From the NCBI RefSeq assembly GCF_004114915.1, contig NZ_CP022219.1:4990501-5054500 (forward strand): a stretch of 64,000 nt of DNA, read 5' to 3'. The position numbers and the translations under genes are program-made. The notes below the pieces were generated by a model. The model had not been told where the DNA came from, did no database searches, and saw only the letters and a list, made by a program, of their open reading frames with translations. Source of the DNA: Bradyrhizobium guangxiense (GTDB taxonomy: Bacteria > Pseudomonadota > Alphaproteobacteria > Rhizobiales > Xanthobacteraceae). This document shows, piece after piece, positions 52,880-62,243 of the stretch; position 1 is the stretch's first letter; each line of letters begins with the position of its first letter.

Positions 52880-54394
52880 TCAGTTCTCGGATTCGGTGAA
52901 CACCTCGTCGCGCTTCGAACGCAACACTGGCAGCACCGTGAGCAGCAGGAGGCCGGCCGCAACCGCGAGCAGCACCGCCGACAACGGCCGCGTCAGGAAC
53001 ACGCTCCAGTCGCCGCGCGAGATCAGCAGCGCACGGCGCAGGTTCTCTTCCATCAGCGGTCCGAGCACCATGCCAAGCAGCAGCGGCGCCGGCTCGAAAT
53101 CGTGCTTGATCAGCCAGTAGCCGACGAGACCGAACACGCCGGCGAGGATGACGTCGACCGGCGCGTTGTTCACCGAGTAGATGCCGATCGCGCAGAAGAT
53201 CACGATCGAGGGGAACATCAGCCGGTAAGGCACGCGCAGGAGCCGCACCCAGATGCCGACCAGCGGCAGGTTGATGATGATCAGCATCAGATTGCCGATC
53301 CACATCGAGGCGATCATGCCCCAGACGAGATCGGGCTGCTTCTGCATCACCTGCGGGCCCGGCACGATGCCGTGGATGGTCATCGCGCCCACCATCAGCG
53401 CCATCACCGCGTTCGGCGGGATGCCGAGCGTCAGCAGCGGAATGAAGGAGGTCTGCGCCGCAGCGTTGTTGGCGCTTTCCGGTGCCGCCACGCCCTCGAT
53501 CGCGCCGCGGCCGAACCGCGACGGGTTCCTGGCGAGCTTCTTCTCGAGCGTATAGGCCGCGAACGAGGCGATGACCGCGCCGCCGCCCGGCAGGATGCCG
53601 AGGATCGAGCCGAGCACGGTGCCGCGCAAGATCGGCGGCGTCGAATCGATCAAATCCTTCCTGGTCGGCATCAGGCCGGTGATCTTCTGCTGCACGAGAT
53701 CGCGGTTCATCTCCGCGCCATGGTCGAGATTGCGGATGATCTCAGCGAAGCCGAACACGCCCATCGCCACCGTCGCAAAGCCGAGACCGTCGGCGAGCTC
53801 CGGAATGTTGAAGGCCATGCGCGAGGCGCCGGTTTCGATGTCCGAGCCCACCATCGACAGCAGCAGGCCGAACACGATCATCGCGATCGCCTTCAGCACC
53901 GAGCCCTTGGCCAGCACCACGGCGAAGATCAGGCCCAGCACCATCAGCGAGAAATACTCGGCCGGCCCGAACGCCAGCGCGAGTTTCGTGAGCGGCGCGC
54001 CGAGGATGGCGATCAGGACGGTCGCGACGCAGCCGGCGAAGAACGAACCGATTGCCGCGATCGCCAGCGCCGGGCCGGCGCGGCCCTGCTTGGCCATCTG
54101 GTGACCGTCGATGGCGGTGACGACCGATGTCGCCTCGCCTGGGATGTTGACCAGGATCGACGTGGTCGAGCCGCCATACTGGGCCCCGTAATAGATGCCG
54201 GCGAGCATGATCAGCGCGCCGACCGGCGGCAGTCCGAAGGTGATCGGAAGCAGCATCGCGACCGTGGCGATGGTGCCGATGCCCGGGAGTACGCCGACCA
54301 GCGTGCCGACGAGGGCGCCGATCAGGCACATCAGGAGATTGATCGGAGAGAGCGCGACGGCAAAACCGTGAGCGAGGTTGGCAAAGATATCCAT
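52880..54394 (-). CDS. tctA: Tripartite tricarboxylate transporter, large membrane subunit
   Basis: 504 residues, about twelve helices. LIGALVGTLVGVLPGIGTIA and YGGSTTSILVNIPGEATSVV, followed later by GILPGGGAVIASFAAYTLEK, are the paired TctA signatures (repeat G-x-x-x-G-x-x-P-G). ATG 54394 is preferred over GTG 54397. It is a proton- or sodium-driven carboxylate importer with TctB and TctC. Confidence 0.95.
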   Translation of the reverse strand: MDIFANLAHGFAVALSPINLLMCLIGALVGTLVGVLPGIGTIATVAMLLPITFGLPPVGALIMLAGIYYGAQYGGSTTSILVNIPGEATSVVTAIDGHQMAKQGRAGPALAIAAIGSFFAGCVATVLIAILGAPLTKLALAFGPAEYFSLMVLGLIFAVVLAKGSVLKAIAMIVFGLLLSMVGSDIETGASRMAFNIPELADGLGFATVAMGVFGFAEIIRNLDHGAEMNRDLVQQKITGLMPTRKDLIDSTPPILRGTVLGSILGILPGGGAVIASFAAYTLEKKLARNPSRFGRGAIEGVAAPESANNAAAQTSFIPLLTLGIPPNAVMALMVGAMTIHGIVPGPQVMQKQPDLVWGMIASMWIGNLMLIIINLPLVGIWVRLLRVPYRLMFPSIVIFCAIGIYSVNNAPVDVILAGVFGLVGYWLIKHDFEPAPLLLGMVLGPLMEENLRRALLISRGDWSVFLTRPLSAVLLAVAAGLLLLTVLPVLRSKRDEVFTESEN

Positions 54395-54401
54395 CACACC
54401 C

Positions 54402-55163
54402 TCACTGGATCAGGAAACGCGGAAACATCGGCATCGGCAACCCGAGCACGTAGGGAAAGAGGATTGCGCAGCCGAGCGTCAGGCAGGCGCCGACGATCGC
54501 GGCTTCCAGCCAGCGCGTCTCGTGCGACCCCGTGGCCGCGATCATGAAGCTGGCAAAGGCCGTGACCACGAGGCCGAGCGGCCGGATCGCCAGCGCGAAG
54601 AACAGGATCGCAGCCATCACGAACAGCGGCCCACGCCAGGCATAATGGGCCATCGCAGGCCCATCGGACAGAAGACCGGTCAAGGCGATGCCGGCCGACA
54701 AGGCAACCAGCAGTCCGCCGAACATGCGCGGCGCGGTGCCGGCGCCGAAAGAGAAGCCCCGCATGCCCTGCAAGTCGCTTCCTGCCCACAGCGCGAACAG
54801 GGCAACCGCCATGAGGACGACGCCTCCGACATAATCCTGCGCCGACCGGATCGTCATGAACAGCGTGAGGATCGCCACCACGAACAGCGGGTAGGAATAG
54901 ATCAGCGCGAGCAGCACCTCGGATGACGACTTCTTGGTGTCACCGCTGGCCGCGCCGATCAGCGCGCCGGGTGCTCCGACGAGCAACGCCGTCACGTGGC
55001 TGGTCACGACTGCGACCGGGCCGCGGCCGCTGCCCCAGCCGAATAGCGTCCCGATCGACCAGATCAATTCGAAAATCTGCGGCGCAATCGCCAGCAGACA
55101 GAATCCGAGCACCACCTGCGTGTTTCGGGTGGCTGTCGCTGAGTGGCCCATCGTATCGGCCAT
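54402..55163 (-). CDS. tctB: Tripartite tricarboxylate transporter, small membrane subunit
   Basis: 253 residues, longer than typical TctB (about 150): an extra N-terminal hydrophobic part (VVLGFCLLAIAPQIFELIWS), then the four-helix TctB domain (AQDYVGGVVLMAVALFALWA ... RFLIQ). ATG 55163 follows GGAGGAGA. It heads the unit tctB-tctA-tctC. Confidence 0.9.
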   Translation of the reverse strand: MADTMGHSATATRNTQVVLGFCLLAIAPQIFELIWSIGTLFGWGSGRGPVAVVTSHVTALLVGAPGALIGAASGDTKKSSSEVLLALIYSYPLFVVAILTLFMTIRSAQDYVGGVVLMAVALFALWAGSDLQGMRGFSFGAGTAPRMFGGLLVALSAGIALTGLLSDGPAMAHYAWRGPLFVMAAILFFALAIRPLGLVVTAFASFMIAATGSHETRWLEAAIVGACLTLGCAILFPYVLGLPMPMFPRFLIQ

Positions 55164-55258
55164 GCATGTCTCCTCCGCGACCCATAAGTCACGAGCACTG
55201 TTGTTCTAAATCGGCTGGAAATGGATCCCCCGCCCGGACCACTGCCTAGCGATTTTCG

Positions 55259-55789
55259 TCACACAATGCCAGCAAAACCCAACAGCCCCCCGGCGAGCAG
55301 GAGCCACAGTGGATTGAGGCGCGAGACGGATGCGATCACCGCAACCATCGCGCTCAGAAGCAGTGCAGCAATTGTGCGATCGGTCGACCGGGCCAGGATC
55401 AAGGCACTCGCGGCCATCAATCCGATCGAGAGTGGAACCAGTGCAGCCTGAATCAGGCCGGGCCAGCGCGATTGGCTGGGCCGATTCAGCAGCCGGCTGA
55501 CATAATAGGCAAGCAGCGCGGTCGGCAGGCACATCGCCAGCGTCGCCGCCAGCGCGCCGGGGATGCCGGCGACGGCATAGCCGATTAACGTCACGATAAG
55601 CACGTTTGGACCTGGCGAGAGCTGCGCGATCGCATAGGCGTCGGTGAACTGCTTGTCGGTCATCCAATGCTGCACCTCGACCGCGATGCGGTGCATCTCG
55701 GGCACCGCCGCCGCGGCGCCGCCGACCGCAAACAGCGACATCAGTCCAAAGGTTGAGATCAGCGCCCAGATCGGGTTCTCGGCATTCAT
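55259..55789 (-). CDS. chrA: Chromate transporter, short chain (second half)
   Basis: 176 residues with five to six helices and the CHR motif region SLFAVGGAAAAVPEMHRIAV and AIAQLSPGPNVLIVTLIGYA. Short-chain CHR proteins act as pairs of opposite topology. It overlaps the first half by ATGA. Substrate may be chromate or another oxyanion; family assignment is firm, substrate is inference. Confidence 0.92.
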   Translation of the reverse strand: MNAENPIWALISTFGLMSLFAVGGAAAAVPEMHRIAVEVQHWMTDKQFTDAYAIAQLSPGPNVLIVTLIGYAVAGIPGALAATLAMCLPTALLAYYVSRLLNRPSQSRWPGLIQAALVPLSIGLMAASALILARSTDRTIAALLLSAMVAVIASVSRLNPLWLLLAGGLLGFAGIV

Positions 55790-56391
55790 GCTGCTACTTT
55801 CTGCCGCAGGAAAAAACTGGCGCCGATGCTGACGGGGATCGCGACCAGCAGCACCGCGGGAAGCGGCAGGCGGAGCACGCCGATAGCGAGGAACACGCCG
55901 AGCATCAGGATCAGCGCGAGGGGATCCGCCCGCTTCAGCAGAGGAGTCATCATGCGGAAGACCACAGCGATCAACAGGCCGACCGCCGCGCAGGAGATGC
56001 CGGCGAGGCTGCGGCGCAGCACGTCGAGATCGCCAAACCGGGCATAGATGATCGCGAGCACCATCATGATCAGCGTCGGCGGCAGCAACAGCCCGGCAAG
56101 GGCGGCAACCCCGCCGGCAATGCCGCGCAGCCGTGATCCGAACACCATCGACAGATTGACGATGTTGGGCCCGGGCAGGAAATGGCAGAGCGCAAAGGTC
56201 TCGTTGAACTCGTCGGCCGTCATCCAGCGGTGCTGCTCGACGATGGCCCGCCGGGCAAACACCAGGACCCCGCCGAAACCGGCGAGCGACATCCTGGCGA
56301 AGGCCACGAACAGTCCGGCCAGGCTGGGTGCAGCGGCAAGTGAGGCCCGCTGCTCCGGCTTTTGCGCGGCCGGTGCTGAATCGGTGGACAT
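55786..56391 (-). CDS. chrA: Chromate transporter, short chain (first half)
   Basis: 201 residues. FARMSLAGFGGVLVFARRAI, then QHRWMTADEFNETFALCHFL and PGPNIVNLSMVFGSRLRG are the CHR domain motifs. Together with the overlapping gene it makes a two-component antiporter. Confidence 0.92.
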   Translation of the reverse strand: MSTDSAPAAQKPEQRASLAAAPSLAGLFVAFARMSLAGFGGVLVFARRAIVEQHRWMTADEFNETFALCHFLPGPNIVNLSMVFGSRLRGIAGGVAALAGLLLPPTLIMMVLAIIYARFGDLDVLRRSLAGISCAAVGLLIAVVFRMMTPLLKRADPLALILMLGVFLAIGVLRLPLPAVLLVAIPVSIGASFFLRQKVAA

Positions 56392-56520
56392 CTCAGAAGC
56401 TTAGAACGGCGGTCGCAGTGCGACCAAGATCAGATCAGCCGCCATGCGGAACCTATCCAAAAGGAACCGCGCATCGTCGCTCAAAACCCCTGTTTTTCGA
56501 AACCTTTGCCCCCTATATTG

Positions 56521-56857
56521 GGGGTGCCGGTTCGCCGGCTATGGAAATAAACGGTCGTCGCAATAAACCATTCGGACCCGGGGGCGGTACCCGGCGCCTC
56601 CACCAAAGCCCACCAACGGGCGATCCCGGAAGCGGGCTTTGGCGGGGGCGAAATAGGATCGACGAGGGCGTAAAGGGCGTGCTTTTTCCCGGTATTGTTC
56701 CGCCGTTATCGGGCTACTGCAATAGTTGCCAACGACAACTTTGCTCCGGTTGCTCAGGCTGCGTAACGCAGTTTGAAAGACCACTCTAAAGTCCTAGCGG
56801 GTTAAGCTCCGCTAGGCGGGGTTCGGAGGCACCTGGCAACAGAAGCCTCCACTTGCC
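56521..56857 (+). ncRNA. ssrA: tmRNA, circularly permuted two-piece form
   Basis: Alphaproteobacterial ssrA. The acceptor piece comes first and ends CGCCTCC-A-CCA (CCA at 56603-56605), after a T-arm TTCGGACCCGGGGGCGGTAC. After a 38-base spacer (56606-56643) that forms a hairpin, the coding piece begins GGGGGCG (56644-56650). GGGGGCG pairs with CGCCTCC to give a 7-bp acceptor stem with G-U at the third pair, the alanine identity element. AAATAGGATCGACGAGGG follows. The tag frame and 3' pseudoknot hairpins (TCCTAGCGG/CCGCTAGG; GGAGGC/GCCTCC) follow. TATATT at 56514-56519 is a -10. Outer ends are estimates, plus or minus about 10 bases. Confidence 0.93.
56728..56766 (+). other. tmRNA proteolysis-tag reading frame
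   Basis: GCC AAC GAC AAC TTT GCT CCG GTT GCT CAG GCT GCG TAA encodes ANDNFAPVAQAA, preceded by the usual AATAGTT before the resume codon. The Ala added by the charged tmRNA comes first. The AND start is the SspB-alpha contact and the terminal AA is the ClpX signal in known systems. Confidence 0.93.
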
Positions 56858-56966
56858 TTTATTTCTTACCCGGCGGGGACTCCTGCTGACCCGTCAGGCA
56901 CGATAGTATTGCGGCTTTGCGAGTCGAGCCCGCGGGGTCCGGCTTCGGGGATGCAACAGGACCACC

Positions 56967-57482
56967 ATGGCGACCGATCATATCCGATACGATGTGCTGG
57001 CCCGCGACGCGCTGCGCGGCGTGCTGCGGAAGGTGCTGACCGATGCCGCGACCCATGGCCTGCCCGGCGAGCACCATTTCTTCATCACCTTCGTGTCGAA
57101 GGCCGAGGGCGTGAAGCTGTCGCCGCGGCTGCTCGCGCAATATCCGGAAGAGATGACGATCATCCTGCAGCACCAGTTCTGGGACCTGACCGTGCTCGAG
57201 GACCGCTTCGAGGTCGGCCTGTCCTTCGGCGGCATTCCGGAGCGGCTGGTGGTGCCGTTCAGCGCCATCAAGAGCTTCCTCGATCCGTCCGTGAAGTTCG
57301 GCCTCCAGTTCGACACCTCCGACGTCGCCGAGGTCGCGCCGGAGAATTTGCCGGCGGCCCCTGCTCCTTCGGCCGTATCGGTCCCCGCCGCCGCTGAAAA
57401 GGCGGAGATCGCGGAAGAGCCGCTCCCGCCGAACCAAGGCGGCGCCGAAGTGGTGCGGCTCGATCGTTTCCGCAAGAAATGA
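56967..57482 (+). CDS. sspB: SspB, ClpXP adaptor for ssrA-tagged proteins (alpha type)
   Basis: 171 residues. The tag-binding fold spans about 1-120 (IRYDVLARDALRGVLRKVLT, EHHFFITFVSKAEGVKLSPR, LAQYPEEMTIILQHQFWDL). An Ala/Pro linker leads to the C-terminal AEVVRLDRFRKK, the ClpX-docking tail of alpha SspB. It starts about 110 bases after the tmRNA coding piece, so tag and adaptor are adjacent genes. Confidence 0.95.
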   Translation: MATDHIRYDVLARDALRGVLRKVLTDAATHGLPGEHHFFITFVSKAEGVKLSPRLLAQYPEEMTIILQHQFWDLTVLEDRFEVGLSFGGIPERLVVPFSAIKSFLDPSVKFGLQFDTSDVAEVAPENLPAAPAPSAVSVPAAAEKAEIAEEPLPPNQGGAEVVRLDRFRKK

Positions 57483-57583
57483 TCTAGGTTGGCCGCGAAG
57501 CCGTCGCGCCCCGCCAAACTGCCTATATAGAGAAGCACATGAAGGAGCCGTGCGGTATTTCGTGCGGCGGAATGGATGTGCTC

Positions 57584-59005
57584 ATGGCAAAGACGTCACG
57601 CTCGAAGCCCGCCCGCCCCGCGACCCGCACCGAGACCGACAGTTTCGGTCCCATCGAGGTCCCCGCCGATCGCTATTGGGGCGCGCAGACCGAACGCTCG
57701 CGCCAGAATTTTCGCATCGGAACGGATCGCATGCCGATCGCCCTCGTGCACGCGCTCGGCATCGTCAAGCTCGCCGCGGCGCAGTCCAACCTGGAGCTCG
57801 GCCTGCTCGACCGGCGCCGCGCCAATGCCATCATCCGCGCCGCGCGCGAGGTGATCGACGGCAAGCTGGACGATCATTTCCCGCTCGTCGTGTGGCAGAC
57901 CGGCTCCGGCACCCAGAGCAACATGAACCTCAACGAGGTGATCGCCAACCGCGCCAACGAGCTGCTCGGCGGCGAGCTCGGCGCCAAGAAGCCGGTGCAT
58001 CCCAACGACCACGTCAACATGAGCCAGTCGTCGAACGATTCGTTCCCGACCGCGATGCACATCGCGGCCGCAAGCCGCATCACCGCCGATCTGATCCCCG
58101 CGCTCGGCGAACTGCTCCGCGCGCTGCGCAAGAAGGAGAAGGAATTCTCCAAGATCGTGAAGATCGGCCGTACCCACACCCAGGATGCGACGCCGCTGAC
58201 GCTCGGCCAGGAATTCTCCGGCTATGCGGCGCAGGTCGAGAGCGGGATCGCCCGGCTCAAGGTCGCGGTGAAGGACCTGCATCCGCTGGCGCAGGGCGGC
58301 ACTGCCGTCGGCACCGGGCTCAACTCGAAGCCGCGCTTTGCCAAGCTGTTCGCAAGGCGCGTTGCCGCGATCACGAAGCTCCCCTTCACCAGCGCCGCCA
58401 ACAAGTTCGAGGCGCTGGCCTCGAACGATGCCTATGTGCTGGCGCATGGCGCCGTCAATTCGGTCGCGACAGGCCTGTTCAAGATCGCCAACGACATCCG
58501 CCTGCTCGGATCCGGCCCGCGCTCGGGGCTCGGCGAACTGATCCTGCCGGAGAACGAGCCGGGCTCGTCGATCATGCCGGGCAAGGTCAACCCGACGCAG
58601 TGCGAGGCGATGACCATGGTGTGCTGCCAGGTGTTCGGCAATCACACCGCGATCACCGTCGCCGGCAGCCAGGGTCATTTCGAGCTCAACGTCTACAAGC
58701 CCGTGCTCGCCTACAACATGCTGCACTCGATCCGCCTGATGGCGGATGCTGCGCGATCCTTCACCGAGCATTGCGTCAGCGGCATCCGTGCCGACGAAAA
58801 GCGCATCAACGAGCTGATGCAGCGCTCGCTGATGCTGGTGACGGCGCTCGCCCCGAAGATCGGCTACGACAACGCCGCCAAGGTGGCCAAGACGGCCCAT
58901 GCCAACGGCACCACGTTGAAGGAGGAGGCGCTGCGGCTCGGCTTCGTCTCGGCCGAGGAGTTCGATCGCCTGGTGCGCCCCGAGAAGATGACCAGCCCGG
59001 GATAA
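57584..59005 (+). CDS. fumC: Fumarate hydratase, class II
   Basis: Fumarate to malate in the TCA cycle; iron-independent. 473 residues: [80 protein letters not shown] and the signature [16 protein letters not shown]. Start uncertain: 57584 (MAKTSRSK), 57572 and 57539 are in frame; family alignment favours the first. CTATATAGAG near 57521 could be the -10. Confidence 0.95.
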   Translation: MAKTSRSKPARPATRTETDSFGPIEVPADRYWGAQTERSRQNFRIGTDRMPIALVHALGIVKLAAAQSNLELGLLDRRRANAIIRAAREVIDGKLDDHFPLVVWQTGSGTQSNMNLNEVIANRANELLGGELGAKKPVHPNDHVNMSQSSNDSFPTAMHIAAASRITADLIPALGELLRALRKKEKEFSKIVKIGRTHTQDATPLTLGQEFSGYAAQVESGIARLKVAVKDLHPLAQGGTAVGTGLNSKPRFAKLFARRVAAITKLPFTSAANKFEALASNDAYVLAHGAVNSVATGLFKIANDIRLLGSGPRSGLGELILPENEPGSSIMPGKVNPTQCEAMTMVCCQVFGNHTAITVAGSQGHFELNVYKPVLAYNMLHSIRLMADAARSFTEHCVSGIRADEKRINELMQRSLMLVTALAPKIGYDNAAKVAKTAHANGTTLKEEALRLGFVSAEEFDRLVRPEKMTSPG

Positions 59006-59285
59006 AATTCCGAATTCCGATAGCCATCCGTAATGATACGGAGCCTCGACGCCCAGAAATGTGCGGCTTTGGGGGCGGGATTTGATTACCGTCAATGTTC
59101 TGGCGGAACGGCGTGCTACGCAGCCCTTCCGCCCCTCGACGGGGGCAAAATTCATCGTTTGATGGCCCGAGGGGCCGATTGACGAGGACGAGCGAATGGC
59201 GATCAAGTCTTTTGGGGCGCAACGCGGCACCCTGTTTCTGAATGTTTCATCCAACCTGACGAGGATCGGATGATGGAGACGCGGC

Positions 59286-59474
59286 ATGGGGAACGTCATC
59301 AACCTGAATCGTTTCAGGAAGCGCGCCGAACGGGAAGCCTCGGCGAAGCAGGCGGACGCCAACCGGACGAAGTTCGGTCGCACGAAGGCGGAACGCTCGG
59401 CGGAGGAGGCGCGCGCGGACAAGGCGAAGGCGCATCTGGACCAGCATCAGATCGATCACGAGGAGCAGCCATGA
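59286..59474 (+). CDS. DUF4169 family small basic protein
   Basis: 62 residues. Starts GNVINLNRFRKRAEREASAK and continues as a single charged helix with RTKAERSAEEARADKAK, the DUF4169 pattern. Its TGA overlaps the next ATG. Function unknown; in rhizobia usually paired with a ribbon-helix-helix gene after fumC. Confidence 0.9.
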   Translation: MGNVINLNRFRKRAEREASAKQADANRTKFGRTKAERSAEEARADKAKAHLDQHQIDHEEQP

Positions 59475-59722
59475 AGTCGCCCGTCGTGAAACGGTCGATC
59501 GTCGTCGCCGGGCACAAGACCAGCGTCAGCCTGGAAGAGGCTTTCTGGAACGGCATGAAGGAGATCTCGGGCCTGCGCAACATGACGCTGTCCGAGCTGG
59601 TCGGCGAGATCGACAACAACCGCCAGCAAGGCAATCTATCGTCGGCGATCCGCCTGTTCGTGCTGGACTACTTCAAGAGCCGGGCCATGGCCACCCAGCC
59701 CGACAAGGTCCCGGCCCAGTAA
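59471..59722 (+). CDS. Ribbon-helix-helix domain protein
   Basis: 83 residues. VKRSIVVAGHKTSVSLEEAF is the beta strand and first helix, and LRNMTLSELVGEIDNNRQQG the second, as in the RHH_4 family. Likely a small DNA-binding regulator. Coupled to the DUF4169 gene by ATGA. Targets unknown. Confidence 0.9.
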   Translation: MKSPVVKRSIVVAGHKTSVSLEEAFWNGMKEISGLRNMTLSELVGEIDNNRQQGNLSSAIRLFVLDYFKSRAMATQPDKVPAQ

Positions 59723-59765
59723 CCAACTGGAGGGGGCGCCTTGGACGGCGCCCCGCCGACCGCAC

Positions 59766-59783
59766 TTTAAAATCACTCTAAGA
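59766..59783. promoter_or_regulatory. Irr-type iron control element before feoAB
   Basis: TTTAAAATCACTCTAAGA resembles the rhizobial ICE/Irr box TTTAGAATNATTCTAAA, with inverted TTTA-AAT and CTCTAA arms. It lies 59 bases upstream of the feoA ATG, fitting iron-dependent control. Match is partial. Confidence 0.5.
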
Positions 59784-59841
59784 TGCGGTTTCAACGAGCG
59801 CGCCCGCTTGACCTCAATGCCTTGCGTTGAAAATACAGGGC

Positions 59842-60117
59842 ATGACCGACACCAATGACACGCGCCCGCATATGCCGCTGGGTCTGGCCCAGCGCGGCTA
59901 CACCGGCGTCATCCAGCACCTGTCCGCTCGCGAGGCGGGCTCGGCGCTCTCGGACATCGAGCTCGAGAGCCGCCTGATCGAACTCGGCTTCGTCGAGGGC
60001 GCCAGGGTCGAGGTCCTGCACGAGGGGCTGGTCGGGCGCGATCCGATCGCGGTGCGGGTCGACAGCATCACGATCGCGGTCCGCCGGCGCGAAGCCATGG
60101 CCATCATCGTCGCGTAA
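59842..60117 (+). CDS. feoA: FeoA, ferrous-iron transport accessory protein
   Basis: 91 residues, an SH3-like domain: RGYTGVIQHLSAREAGSALS, RLIELGFVEGARVEVLHEGL, GRDPIAVRVDSITIAVRRRE. ATG 59842 gives MTDTNDTRPHM. It assists FeoB, which starts 38 bases later. Confidence 0.94.
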   Translation: MTDTNDTRPHMPLGLAQRGYTGVIQHLSAREAGSALSDIELESRLIELGFVEGARVEVLHEGLVGRDPIAVRVDSITIAVRRREAMAIIVA

Positions 60118-60155
60118 GACAGCGACCGGATATCTGCCCCCAGGCCTTTGATCCC

Positions 60156-62027
60156 ATGGAAGCACCCCTGCTGCATCTCGCCCTGGTCGGTACGCCAAAC
60201 AGCGGCAAGACGTCGCTGTTCAACGCCCTGACCGGCAGCCGGCAGAAGGTCGCGAACTATCCCGGCGTCACCGTCGAGCGCAAGGAAGGCTTCTTCGTCA
60301 CGCCCTTGGGACGGCAGGTCTCGGTGGTCGACCTGCCCGGTACCTATTCACTGCGCGGCCGCAGCCCGGACGAGGAGATCACCCGCGACTTCGTGCTCGG
60401 CAAGGCCTCCGGCGAGGCCGTGCCCGATCTCGTGCTGTGCGTGGCCGACTCGACCAATCTGCGGCTGACCATCCGCCTGCTGCTCGAGCTCAAGCGCACG
60501 GGACGGCCGATGGTGCTGGTGCTCAACATGTTCGACATCGCCGCCCGCCGCGGCATCACCGTCGACGTCGAGCGGCTCGCCAAGGAGCTAGGCCTGCCCG
60601 TCGTCACCTCGATCGCGGTGCGCAAGGGCGGCACCGCCGATCTGTTGAAGCTGACCGACGAGATCTCGGCCAAGCTCGCCGCCGAGGCGGAGAAGAACAG
60701 CTGGCGCGCGCTCAGCGTCTCCGAATTGCGCGCGACCCAGCGCGAGGCCGACCGCATCATCGCCGACTGCGTCAGCCTGCCTGCCAGGCCCGACACCTGG
60801 ACCGCCCGGATCGACGCGGTGGTGCTGCATCCCGTCGGCGGCCTCGTCGTGCTGGCGCTGATCCTGTTCGTGATGTTCCAGGCAGTGTTCGCCTGGGCGC
60901 AACCGGCGATGGACCTGCTCAAGTCCGGCTTCGACGCGCTCGGGGAGCTGGTGCAGGCCACCCTGCCCGACGGCCTGTTGCAGAGCTTCCTGCAGAACGG
61001 GGTGATCTCCGGCGTCGGCAGCGTCATCGTGTTCCTGCCGCAGATCATCCTCATCTTCCTCTTCATCCTGCTGCTGGAAGATTTCGGCTACATGGCGCGC
61101 GCCGCGTTCCTGATGGACCGCATCATGGGCGGCGCCGGCCTGCACGGCCGCGCCTTCATTCCGCTGTTGTCGAGCTTTGCCTGCGCCATTCCCGGCATCA
61201 TGGCGACGCGCGTCATCGACAACAAGCGCGACCGGCTGACCACGATCCTGATCGCGCCGCTGATGACCTGCTCGGCGCGCATTCCGGTCTACACGCTGAT
61301 CATCTCCGCCTTCATTCCGGCCAAGGACATCTGGGGCTTCATCAACCTGCAGGGCCTCGTGATGTTCGGGCTCTACGCCACCGGCATCGTCAGCGCGCTA
61401 CTGGTCTCGTTCGTGATCAAGTTCTTCCTGATCCGCGACTATGCACCGGCGCCGTTCATGCTGGAGCTGCCGGACTACAAATTGCCGCGCCTGAAATCGG
61501 TCGCGATCGGCATCTTCACCCGCGCCAAGATGTTCCTGTACCGCGCCGGCACCACGATCTTCTCGATGATGGTGCTGATCTGGTTCCTGGCCTCGTTTCC
61601 GCAGCCGCCCGCGGGCGCAACCGAGCCCGCGATCGATTTCAGCCTGGCTGCGATGATCGGCAAGGCGCTCGAGCCGCTGCTCGCCCCGGTCGGCTTCAAC
61701 TGGCAGATCGCGGTGGCGCTGATCCCGGGCATGGCGGCGCGCGAGGTCGCGGTCGCCGCCCTCGGCACCGTCTACGCGATCGAAGGCGGCAAGGAAGCGG
61801 CCGAGCAGATCGGCCAGGTGCTGGCGACGAAATGGTCACTTGCGACCGCGCTTTCGATGCTGGCCTGGTACATCTTCGCCCCGCAATGCGCTTCCACGCT
61901 GGCCGTGATCCGGCGCGAGACCGGCAGCTGGGCCTGGATGGCCGTGACCTTCTTCTACATGCTGGTGCTGGCCTATGCCGCGAGCCTCGTGACCTACAAT
62001 GTCGCGGTCGCGCTCGGCGCGGGCTAG
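60156..62027 (+). CDS. feoB: FeoB, GTP-dependent ferrous-iron transporter
   Basis: 623 residues. G domain: VGTPNSGKTSLFNALTGSRQ (G1), VVDLPGTYSLR (G3), LVLNMFDIA (G4, with Phe in place of the usual second variable residue). Membrane part has two Gate regions including CAIPGIMATR and a second near MTCSARIPVYTLIISAF. Shorter than E. coli FeoB (773) but usual for rhizobia. No FeoC follows. Confidence 0.96.
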   Translation: MEAPLLHLALVGTPNSGKTSLFNALTGSRQKVANYPGVTVERKEGFFVTPLGRQVSVVDLPGTYSLRGRSPDEEITRDFVLGKASGEAVPDLVLCVADSTNLRLTIRLLLELKRTGRPMVLVLNMFDIAARRGITVDVERLAKELGLPVVTSIAVRKGGTADLLKLTDEISAKLAAEAEKNSWRALSVSELRATQREADRIIADCVSLPARPDTWTARIDAVVLHPVGGLVVLALILFVMFQAVFAWAQPAMDLLKSGFDALGELVQATLPDGLLQSFLQNGVISGVGSVIVFLPQIILIFLFILLLEDFGYMARAAFLMDRIMGGAGLHGRAFIPLLSSFACAIPGIMATRVIDNKRDRLTTILIAPLMTCSARIPVYTLIISAFIPAKDIWGFINLQGLVMFGLYATGIVSALLVSFVIKFFLIRDYAPAPFMLELPDYKLPRLKSVAIGIFTRAKMFLYRAGTTIFSMMVLIWFLASFPQPPAGATEPAIDFSLAAMIGKALEPLLAPVGFNWQIAVALIPGMAAREVAVAALGTVYAIEGGKEAAEQIGQVLATKWSLATALSMLAWYIFAPQCASTLAVIRRETGSWAWMAVTFFYMLVLAYAASLVTYNVAVALGAG

Positions 62028-62047
62028 CTTCTTCCAAAACGAAAACT

Positions 62048-62097
62048 GCGAAAACAACCCCATGCACAGTAGACGGGGGTTGTGAAATCAATGGGTT
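62048..62097 (+). repeat. Dispersed repeat (GCGAAAACAACCCCATGCAC type), copy 2
   Basis: GCGAAAACAACCCCATGCAC AGTAG starts the element, which ends AAATCAATGG. It lies 20 bases after the feoB stop. Copy 1 overlaps the end of ppk2. Confidence 0.75.
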
Positions 62098-62243
62098 ACG
62101 CCTGTGCGAGACATCATTCGACTCGGCTTGGATGGAGCCCAGCCTGATTGACCGGTCGGGCAAAACAGGGGCATGATGACATGATCAGCCCGCAGCAATA
62201 GCCGCGTGAATGACGACCCGCCACCGCAGCGGTGACTGTCTCC

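Noticed and set aside
53102..54547. A 481-codon plus-strand frame opposite tctA
   Set aside because: Extremely Arg/Asp/His-rich composition typical of an antisense frame; TctA motifs are certain.
56539..56784. Open frames inside the tmRNA region on both strands
   Set aside because: The conserved acceptor stem, T-arm and tag frame show this is an RNA gene.
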